From positions 183,501 through 247,500 of the forward strand of contig JAXDDX010000299.1 of NCBI GenBank assembly GCA_034670405.1: DNA of 64,000 nucleotides, given 5' to 3'. The DNA is from Hoplostethus atlanticus. Lineage: Eukaryota > Chordata > Actinopteri > Trachichthyiformes > Trachichthyidae. Below the pieces are notes generated by a model. That model ran no database searches. It saw nothing but the letters and a program-made list of their open reading frames with translations, and was not told the DNA's origin. Below, in pieces: positions 36,401 to 47,669 of this stretch. Both the position numbers and the translations under genes were made by a program. Positions within the stretch are counted from its first letter, which is position 1; each line of letters starts with the position of its first letter.

Positions 36401-39400
36401 AAGACAAACTGACCAACTAGCAGCTAACAATGCAAACTGGCCAACTAGCAGCTAACAACAGACTACTGAATAAAGCACTAGTACTGAAGCAGTCTACGTA
36501 CAGCTAATAGCAACTTGATAAGCAAGAAAAATATACCTATTCTAGATGAGTCAAGCAGTTCTGAATCCTTCCAGAAGTTAAAATACACACTGGAGTTAAA
36601 CTTTGCCTGGACTGACTATAAACCTTGAGATGTGCAGGCCCCTCCCAGACAATTAACTTGAGAAGAAACCAGAGCACCCACGCAAACACAGGGAGAATAT
36701 GCAAACTCACCCTTCTTTTGGGTTCAGTGGGTAGCAAAAACAACTGTAGAAATAGGAAACACACTGTCTTCCAACACCATTGAACTGATTTGAGAAAACA
36801 TTCAATCTCTGGAAAACTCTAATTGTTGATCTAATGTAATTTTGAATTGTTTCCTTCAATGGTGATTGGCAGCACAGGAGAGTATGGCTGACACTTCCAT
36901 CCAAGAGGAGAAATATTTCTGTTTGAGTCAGGTGTACTGATTAAATGTGTTATTATCTAGCTGTGCAGGGAGATAGTATCTATATAATCTTCTGCATTGT
37001 GCACTGGAGAAAGCAAGGGAGAATGGCGGAGAGAGCACACCATTTACATGCATGTGTGTGTGAATGTTGTGCATTTGGAAAACCACATGGGTTTTGATAT
37101 GATCCTTATCTCATAATTAAAGTCCGCACAGAGGAAATTAAATGACAGATTTATTTAACATTTATTGAACATCATGCACTAATGCTTTTGTCACTTGCCA
37201 GGCTGTCATTGTAAATGACAATATGTTCTAAACTGACCTATGTAGTAAGAATGAATTAAGAATAAATAAATTTAAAAAACGTGTGAAGCCACTGCAAATT
37301 AAATCATTGACCAAATTTTTAGCCTATGTATGGGAAACTGTCTGGAGCAAAGACATATGATTCCCTGACAAAGATTATGCTTTTGTAATGAATTGAGACC
37401 AAAGCATATTTCATTCCTGTGACATTTAAAAAGCTGACGATTCTATCTAAACACAAGTGTTTCATTTGTTTCCTATACAGCGATTGATCCAGTGGCAGAC
37501 AGTTTTGTTGTCTTATTCAGGCTATGCTTTTATCACACTGGCAAGTCCATTGATGGTTTAATAATTTAGATGGTAATACTATCCTATTCATACTCACACT
37601 GTGTGGCACCTCATGTGAGACTGAGGTTTGCCTGATCTCATTTAGTAGTTTCTTAAGAGTCTTGGATCAAGGCATAAATATCAATATTATTAGCAATTCT
37701 CATCTTCTCTTCCAGCACTGGGATTACTTGGTCCCAAAGGGCGTATAACACAAAGTGACAGTCCATTACCATTTTATTGGAACTTGTGGCTGAGTTAAAA
37801 ATGATCTCCAAGCTCTTTCCTATATATATACTGTATATATATATTGTTTTTTTCTGAAAAGTTTGAAAAAGTCACGTTTGTTTATAAGTCGTCATCACAG
37901 TATCACAGCAAATATTGCCTGAAGATTAATTTGTCTTCTCTGTATTGATATTGAAAAGCCAAAGTGAGTATTGACTCCAGTGCTAATAATAACTCAGACC
38001 ATGTTTCTTATAGGTGAAGGACCAAGAGTTCCCTTACAGAAGAAACCTGGCTCGTGTGTTGATAGAGGTGGAAGATGTAAATGACCATGTACCCATCTTT
38101 ACCAGTGCTCTGTATGAAGGCTCTGTCTATGAGTCAGCAGCAGTGGGATCAGCCGTGGTCCAAGTCACTGCCCTGGACAAAGACAAAGGCGAGAACGCAG
38201 AGCTTCACTACTCCATTGAAGGAGGTCTGCACCTGTGTTGAAATGTGTTATACACTTTAAGTCGTTGCCCTTAAAATAACTATCAAATTGACTTCTGTTT
38301 TTTTCTCTCTCTCTTTTTTTTTGATATTCCATTACAGGAAATGCTGGGAATGCATTCCGTATTGAGCCAGTTTTGGGTATCATCACTGTTGCTCGTGACC
38401 TAGACTTGTCCACTATTGGCCATTACGTTCTCACTGTCAGAGTCACTGACAATGGCTCCCCTCCCCTGTCCACTACCACCATAGTGCGTATTGCTGTCAC
38501 TCTCTCTGATAACACTGGCCCAAAGTTCCCTCAGCCCGAGTACCAGGCTGAGATCACAGAGAATGTGGTGGTGGGAACCTCTGTCACAACAGTCAATGCA
38601 GTCAGCCAGTCCACCCTGACTTATGAAATCAAGCAGGGCAACACCAACCATGTCTTCCAGATAAATCAGTACAGTGGAGTGATCACCACTCAGAATCACT
38701 TAGACTATGAGACTGCAATATCTTACACCCTAACAGTCCAGGCCACCAACATGGCTGGCATGGCATCCAATGCAACCCTGCTCATCCAGGTAGTGGATGA
38801 GAATGACAACCCACCCGTGTTCCAGCAGCTTCGCTATTCTGGGAGCATCAGCGAGGCTGCACTGGTCAACAGTGTGGTCCTGAACTTGGATGACTCACCA
38901 CTAGTGATCAAGGCCACTGATGCTGACTGCAATCAAAATGCTCTTTTGGTCTACCAGATTATTGAGGACACTGCAAAAATGTTCTTCACAGTTGACTCTG
39001 GAACTGGCTCCATCAGAACCATTGCTAATCTAGACCATGAGACGTTTGCTAGTTTCCACTTCCATGTTCATGTGAGGGACAATGGCAGACCACAATTGAC
39101 AGCAGACAGTCCAACTGAGGTCACAATAGAAGTGATTGACACCAACGATTCACCACCTCACTTCACCCAGGATGCATATGAAACAGTCCTGCTACTTCCC
39201 ACCTATGTGGGAGTGGAAGCTCTGCAGGTTTCAGCCATAGACCCTGATATAAATGTCCCTACAGAGCTTACCTATTCTCTTACAGATGTAATCCTGGAGC
39301 ACTTTGCCATTGAATCCTCCAGTGGGATCATCACAGTAAAAAACAACAACTTCTCCAAAGAACGTTTCCGCTTCAATGTCAAAGTCTCAGATGGGAAGTT

Positions 39401-42400
39401 CTCCAGCACAGCTCTGGTCACCATTCTTGTCCGAGAAGCTCTGGACTCCGGTCTGAGTTTCACTCATAGTCTGTACTCTTCGTCCATTCAAGAGAATGTG
39501 ACAAACATCACCAAAGTGGCTGTTGTCAATGCTGTGGGAAACCATCTCAATGAACCATTGAGGTACACTGTGTTGAACGCTGGCACACACTTCAGTATCC
39601 GACCAACTTCTGGTGTGATTCAAACCACAGGAATTCCCTTCGACCGCGAAGAGCAAGAGTTTTATGAACTGGTGGTTGAGGCAGGACGGGAACACGACCG
39701 TCTACGCGTGGCCAGAGTTATGGTGAGAGTCCAAGTGGAGGACATCAATGACAATACTCCTATGTTCGTTGGACTTCCCTATTATGCAGCTGTCCAAGTA
39801 GAAGCTGAGCCAGGATCAACCATTTTCAGAGTCATGGCAGTGGACCGTGACAAAGGGATCAATGGAGCAGTGTCTTACTACCTCAAGGATGACCATGGTC
39901 ATTTTGAAATTGACTGGCAAACAGGCAGTCTCAGCCTCAAGAAGGCCTTTGAATCTGATCTATCTAATGTGGAATACCAGATGGTGATATATGCCAAAGA
40001 TGGTGGTCAGCCACCTCTTTCCTCTACTGTTGAGTTCCCCATCACTGTAGTTAACAAAGCTATGCCGGTCTTTGACAAATCATTCTATTCTCTTTCTGTG
40101 AATGAGGATGTGGCAGTGCACACGCCTATCCTTGGTATCAATGCCACTAGTCCTGAAGGCCAAAGCATCATTTACACCATTGTTGATGGTGATCCATCTC
40201 TTCAATTTGACATTGGCTTTGATACTGGAGTCATAAGTGTCATCCACTCTTTGGACTATGAAGTAGCGTCATCCTACCACCTGACCATCAGAGCCACAGA
40301 CTATCTGACTGGTGCCCGTGCTGAAGTTGATGTAGATGTGATCATTCAGGATGTAAATGACAACCCTCCTGTGTTTGAGAAAATGTCTTACCGGACGGTT
40401 TTGTCTGAAACAGCCATGATTGGAACTCCAGCACTTCAAGTAATTGCCACTGACAAAGACTCAGCAAAGAACAACATTGTCCGCTACCAGATCTTTTCAG
40501 ATGTGCACAACAGCACAGACTACTTCCACATTGATAGTAGCAGTGGATTAATCCTCACTGCACGTATGCTAGACCATGAACTAGTTCAGACCTACAACTT
40601 CACCATCAGGGCTACTGATAATGGCTTCCCACCTTTGAGTAGTGACGTATCAGTCATTGTTGTGGTGAATGACATGAACGATAATCCTCCGTTCTTCAAC
40701 CAGCTGCTTTATGAGGCATACATGAGTGAGCTAGCACCTAGGGGTCACTTTGTAACCTGTGTCCAGGCTTCAGATGCTGATAGGTCAGATTTTGACAAGT
40801 TGGAGTACAGCATTTTGTCTGGGAATGAGAAGATGAACTTTGTGATGGACACAAAGACAGGAATCATAACTCTGTCCAGTCATCGTAAGGAAAGGATGGA
40901 CTCTGCCTATAGTCTGAATGTTTCAGTGTCTGATGGGGTCTTCACCAGCACAGCACAAGTACATGTTAAGGTGCTGGGAGCCAACCTGTACAGCCCAGTG
41001 TTTGGACTGAATAAATATGAGGCAGAGTTGAGGGAGAATGCTGCTGTGGGTACCAAGGTTATACAGGTAAGGACCTTTCTGGAAAATCACTGAATGTTTT
41101 CTCGTATAATAATTGCTATATAGAGACAATATCAACAATAGTTATTAGCATAATAATAGAATCCTGATGTCTGTTTCCTAAATGACATATTTGGCTAAGA
41201 CAATGATTAGTCATTCAAGTTGATGATTAATATGACTATTAATGTCTATCTACTATTTCTAGGTGAAAGCAACTGATGCAGACCCTGGAGTGTTTGGCCA
41301 CATCATTTATTCCTTTGTTAGTGATGTGGGCAAGGATCAGTTTAGCATCGATGCTAATGGTCAGATCACCACCACAGAAAAGCTGGACCGTGAGGACCCA
41401 GCCAATCAGGACATAGTTCTGACAGTGACAGCCCAAGACTCGGGTGGACGTGTCTCTTACTGCACAGTACAAGTTACTCTGTTGGATGATAATGATAATG
41501 TACCTCGCTTCCATGCTACAGAGTACAGAGCTTCTGTCAAATCTGATGTTGCCAAAGGTTTTTTGGTAACCCAGATCCAGGCTTATGATCCTGATGATGG
41601 CGCCAACGCCAAAGTGACATATTCACTTTACAGTGAGGCACATGTCCCTGTAGTGGACATTTTGGAGATAGACCCTGACAATGGCTGGATGGTGACTAAA
41701 GGCAGCTTCAGCCACTTGAGGAACTCAGTATTGTCTTTTTTTGTGAAGGCTGTGGATGGAGGAATTCCCGTCAGACATTCTCTGGTATCTGTATACATCC
41801 ATGTATTGGTTCCAGATGCCTTTGTCCCTTTCTTCAGCCAACCCCTGTACTCCTTTACCATGCCGGAGGATACCCCTATAGGTGCAGCCATTGGGACAGC
41901 ACGCCTTAACACTCTTCCTGGATATGCCTCACTCTCAGTTACTTTTGCCCTGGTTAATGGAGAGACTGGAGAAAATAACCAAGATGGAGTGTTGGTGGTG
42001 GAAAAGGATACAGGTGTCATTAAGCTTGATAAACCCTTGGACCATGAAGTAATCAAAGTCTTCCACTTCAAAGTCACTGCCACCGTTCAACAGGCTAAAT
42101 TGGATTCTGTGACCACTGTTGATGTCGAATTAAAAGTGTTGGATCTGAATGACAATAAACCAGCCTTTGAGTCCAACTCCTATGAGGCCACAGTCATGGA
42201 GGGAATGCCCATTGGAACCAGAATCATCCAGGTCCAAGCATTAGATCCAGATTCAGGGGCAAACGGCCAGGTGACATACAGTCTTGGGGCATCAACCCAG
42301 CCAGATGGGGAATCAGACAGATTCATTGGCACCTTTAGTATCGACAGCAATACAGGTTGGATCTCCATGCTCAAGGAGCTGGACCATGAGACCAATCCAT

Positions 42401-45400
42401 CCTACATATTCACAGTAGTGGCTGCAGACCTTGGGGAGACCCTGGCTTTTTCCAGTACTACCACTGTGACAGTGGTGGTGTCGGACATCAATGACAACCC
42501 ACCTAGGTTTCTGGAGGATTGCTACCGTGGTTCAGTTCGGGAGAGTGTCCCACCTGGGGAAGTAGTGGCTGTGCTGAACACCAGAGATGATGACAGCTCT
42601 GCTGTCAACCGACAAGTCAGTTACCACATAACTGGTGAGTATCTCTGGACATGTCTGTCATTGTATCATAGCTTATCTGTCTGCCTGCCTGTGTTGTGTT
42701 TCTGGCATCATTGCTGCCTGAAAGCCATTGTGTGTCTGGCTGTCTGGCTATTGGCTTGTTTACTCAACATAGTTGTCAGATTCCTCAGTGTGCTGCCTGG
42801 CCCATTTCCAAACTATCATATCACTCATGAATAAAGATAAGGGAGGCAACTCATAACACTAAATTAAAGATGTGATTCAATATATGATTCACAAATTTTC
42901 TATGGACGCTTCCAAAGAACACATGCATGCATGCCAGCAGTGCAGGCTTGCAGTGCAGGCTTGTTTAAGCAACAAGCATTGTGCCATAATTTAGTAGTGC
43001 TGATACCAGCTCTGCCAGATAAGCATTTTTCACAGTGAAATATAGGCATTAAACACCCCTTGACATTTGCCCACAGAGTTATAGCTCACCAAAGGTCAAA
43101 GAGGTAGTAAATAGAGTTAGAGTAAACAGTTTAAAGAATCGAGTACCTGCGGCACATTGGATGGAAGCCGCCCTGAACCTGTTCAATCCTCCATTTTTTC
43201 TCTTGCCTCTAATGCAATGGATGTTTTTCATAAGGTAGCCTTGACACCAGACTCAAAAACCTGCAGTGTTTTAATTGCATTGTGGTTGATCCAGACAAGT
43301 CAATGAGAGTTCAATGTCATAAGGCTCTCCGAATGTGCAGGAGATACAATTTTATTTGTTTTGTTATATCACCCTCTCTGGAAAATGAAAAACAAAAGCT
43401 CCAGGCAGAAAAAGACAAAGATATCCAGGGAGAGAATAGGAAAAATGGTACAAAGAGAGAAGCAGGATGAATACTAAAGTTGCGTTAATAATAGGGATGC
43501 TGATCAAAGGACTGACTTTGCTGATTTGTTCTTTGCTAATTGACATGCCAGAAGGTAATCATTAAGTTGGGATGCCCTGAGAGACTAAGGACCACAATGC
43601 CGACAGGAGATAGAGAGCTAATGAAGGGCTTTTAATAGGCAGGAAATCCTCCACCAAATGGCATTCTAACGAGTGTCACCCAGACAGATGGAGAGAATGA
43701 AAGACGTGTGAGTTATGTGACCTTATAGATGACAGCGAGAGATGACAGTGAAAGAGAAAAGAGGAGAGGAGGAACAAGCAGCTGCTACTCTGCAGGGAGA
43801 GAAATAATAAAGGAGAGATACGGTAGTAAAAGCAAGCAAATGAACTGTGTCGAAAGTACAGACAGTTGTGACCTTTGTCACTTCTGAAAGAGAGAACCAC
43901 ATGATCTTACTCAATATTAAGGTGAAAGCAACAAACCCAGATAAAATATAGACAGAAATATTTTCTCTCGCTCCCCAAGATAAGCTTGGCCTAATTCATC
44001 TGTGCAGATTTTGCATGATGGAAGGACGTGATTTGAAGTTGCAAACAGCAAGTGTTGTTGTTTGCTTGTTGTTGGGTTTTTTTGTATGGGCTCAGCATAA
44101 TCTCTCTGCCAAACTGCATTGTATCCAAGATATCATCACTGCTATTTACGTCAGACAGGATTTTCACAAATTGATGGTAGTCGGGGAATTTGGGATATCG
44201 CTTCAGACGCTAACATCCTGCCACTCTCTATGGCTTGTCTGTGATTTGTTAGTTTGTGTGTGTGAATGGGAATGTTTAATAGATGAGATAACATGAAGGT
44301 TTGATCAACTATAAGCCAGACTGTGTAGTAGCCTCTGAATGATTTAGTGTTTGTGTAGCGTGCCATGCTGTAGCTCTGGTGGTTGGCTGAATGCTAAGTG
44401 TATGTTGCATGGTAATAATGCATGCAGGTCCAGGGTGTTGAATCTTAGCTTTTACTTTCTGGGCTCTGAAATCTCAGTTTTCCTGTTTCCTTCAAAAACA
44501 TCAGAAAACAAAAGCAGTGTGGTGGAGATAGTGGATCCTATTCTAACTAGAACGTCTATTCACTAGCTGTGGCAAGTTGCCACCGTACCGGGGTTCGTGA
44601 CAGACAGAAACACAAGGCATGAGGAGAGTTAGTTGGCCAGCAGGGCCGTTTTATTAACACCAACCATAAACCCGGCCCGGTGTTGACGGCAGTTGGTAGC
44701 GACTGTCACCAGCTCTTGCAGGCAGCTCCCGACTGCACCCCCGGGGACCTCCGTCGGTTGTCCCCGCGGAGGGAGACGCACGCTCTCCCACTCCGTCCTC
44801 TCCAGCTCGCGCCCTCGCCTCCGTCCCGGCACTCCAGCCGCAGACCCTCGCTCAGACGCGGCTGCTGCTGGCTTGCTCTCCGCTCCTCCAGTCCGCCGGC
44901 CCTCGATCCTCCCGATCGCTGCCGGCTCCTGCATCCACGCCGCCAGCCTCTCACACTGGCGCGTCCCTCTCGCACACACATCCACACACAGGTTAAAAAG
45001 GCCCGGCTGCACTCATCCTTAATTGGCCGCAGCCGCTGAGTCCAGCCTAAGCCTACCACCAGTGCTTAATTTGTGCCGGGGCTAGCCGGGGCACAGCCCC
45101 GGCAAATGCCAAGAATCCGATTTTGCGCCCCGGCAAATGTCTTACTCAGAATCAGAGCCCCGGGCTCTAAAGTGCAACAACAACGCGTATATTAAACTGG
45201 TATTAAACAACGTTACGTCCAGTGAACATTACAAGAGTAGGTGCGCGAGGCCGCGAGCCAATCAGAGCCTAATATGTAAATAGATACACGCACGCACACA
45301 CACACACACACAGACAGACAGACTGGAAGCTTAAAATAATATTACAACGTCAACGTTTAGTTAGCTACTGATAGCAAGCCGACAAAACAGATTCACGTTT

Positions 45401-47604
45401 AATGTTAATGCAACACAAAGCTGGCTGTTAGGCGACACAGAGGTAGGAAAAGTTTACCCTTTTTCCTCCGCCGGGGGGGATTGGTTGGGGGAGGCGAGTT
45501 GAGCCCCGGCATCTCTTATTTTACAAATTAAGCACTGCCTACCAACCTCCCTCCCCCCAGTCCGCCACACTAGCACATTGTTTCTTCCATGTAGATCTGT
45601 GGTAGCAAAAAAATACCCATAAGCCTGAGTGACTTCTAGACACTCCCAGCAGATAATAATCATTAAATCGTGATTCTACCATCTACCGTACCTATGGACA
45701 AATCTTGGTTATTTTAGCCAGTGATTATCAAACCGCCAGTATTCATTTACGTTTACTGCAGTTTAGAATGGCTTGATAGTGTTAATTTGATCGCATTATC
45801 TAGCATATTGCCACTAAGCTTAAATTCTGAAGTGCTATATTGGAAAAGCTTCTGCACTGTATTGAATTCAATGGAATTAGACATTTGAAGTAAGGCATGA
45901 GTGAATGGCTTTCACTAATTTATAGTTCTATCAGATCTTTTGTGATAATGATGAGCAGACCATTTTCAGAAGAGACTCCTTGGACTGAATCTGAGCACGT
46001 CCATTTTCTGACCCAATACACACTCACCAGAACCCAATTACCTGCATCCACAGCTCTCTAAGTGTGTTAGTGGTTAGGTGTGTGTGTGTGTGTGTGTGCA
46101 CGCACGCTTGATAAAGGATGGCTGGAGGTGGATGCTGTACATATTACTACTATGTATTATGGTATGTACTATATGCAGGAGGTGGACAAAATAATGGAAA
46201 CAGCTAACAATATCTGAATATCCAGTAGCTAATAAAGAGCCACCCTTTGATTCAGAACAGCTTCAGTCCTTGTCTTGCTGTCGTATTGCATCCTGAACTG
46301 TGTGTAGTGCGATACTGGACCTTTCTTCAAAAACCCTCCAGTTCTTTGAGGGAGGAATGAGGTGGGAATCTACTTCCCATAAAAGTTGAATGATGTTTAG
46401 ATCTGCTGATCGGGGAGGCCATGGAAGGAGTTTGGCTTCATGCTGCTGTTCATGAACCCAACAGTGGGCATTGTGATCCTGGAATATGAGAACATCAACT
46501 TCAAATGCCCTTGGATGCTGTCATCAAGTCCTGAACTATGCTGTTGTTGTTGAGACTGAGTCAGAGAGATATTGGTTCAATTCTGTGGTAATTTTGGAGT
46601 CTGTAGTTTTGCGGTGTTTAGCATCTATCCTGTTCAGTGTCCGTCTGTCCCTGTGAGTGAGCTTCACTTGCCACCACTGTTCCACTTTGCCGATGCATTT
46701 TATCTGTGATTGGCATATGTGGTCATGATTTTCCAGACTGTTCTCCTTTAAATAATTTTAAAATTATTTATATATATGTTGTAATATTAGTTTTTGTCAT
46801 TCAACTTAATATGACTAGCCAGTTTAGCTGACTTAGTAATTGTGATTTATTTACCTCAAAGTCGAAGTCCCATTTTTCATGTTGTTTCCAATTATTTGCC
46901 CATCCCTGTAAATAAACCTATGTAGTTCCCACTTCCACCCATCCATCTCCTAGTGAGGACTGGGGTTTCTGCTGCTTTGACTTTGACAGTCCAGTTAAAT
47001 AGGTCAGCAGCCACCTAGCGCGCTCATAAATCACCAGGCTGCATTCCAGTCTGACCTTCATAGATTGCTGCACTGTTAATTTCCCTGTACTGTCCACATT
47101 AAGCAGATGCTTATGGTAATTGTTGTAATCGAGTTTTAATCGGACAATTGCTTCCATGGAAGCAGTGAATCAAGAAATTGAGTAAATCTTGGCACTATAA
47201 CACCGGATAATGTAATAACACTGGATAATGTAATAACTTGTCATAATGGAATAACCTGTTAATTTATAATGTAATAACACGCCAGATAATATAATAAACA
47301 TGTTCAACGGTGAACGCTAAAATGTGTTAAAAAAAAACTTTAAACGCAAGTATTCAATATATTATGAATGTAAAGTTCTACGTTTTGTTCTCAGCTGAAA
47401 CAGTTCAATAGAATGTTATTCCTCTAAAGCTAGGCTAAAAGTTTGAGTGTGTACGGAATATTCTCTCTGCATGTAGGAAAGCAGTTGATCTGGTTTTATT
47501 ACATTATAAATGAAAATGTTATTCCAATATGACAAGTTATTACATTATCCGGTGTCACAGGCACATTGATGTTGGAGTCCTTTTGGGTTAATATTGTGTG
47601 AAAG

Positions 47605-47669
<65 letters not shown>

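Larger units (their letters stand above)
31311..38013 (+). other. fat3: fat3 intron 5
   Basis: This 6.7-kb intron is dense with insertions: an actin retropseudogene fragment (32036-32340), a hAT element (32470-33574), an IS630-like remnant (33600-34800) and a dispersed fish repeat (35470-36709) itself split by a LINE (35655-36350). From 36720 to 38013 I see only AT-rich single-copy DNA. No cadherin exon is visible. Confidence 0.75.

Noticed and set aside
38373-38375. ATG at 38373 as a translation start for a 906-codon protein.
   Set aside because: The frame continues upstream to the acceptor at 38338 and joins exon 6 in phase within a cadherin repeat; the ATG is an internal methionine.
38400-42395. 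Minus-strand ORFs of 60-150 codons opposite the giant exons.
   Set aside because: They are shadows of the fat3 coding strand, with no independent motifs or splice context.
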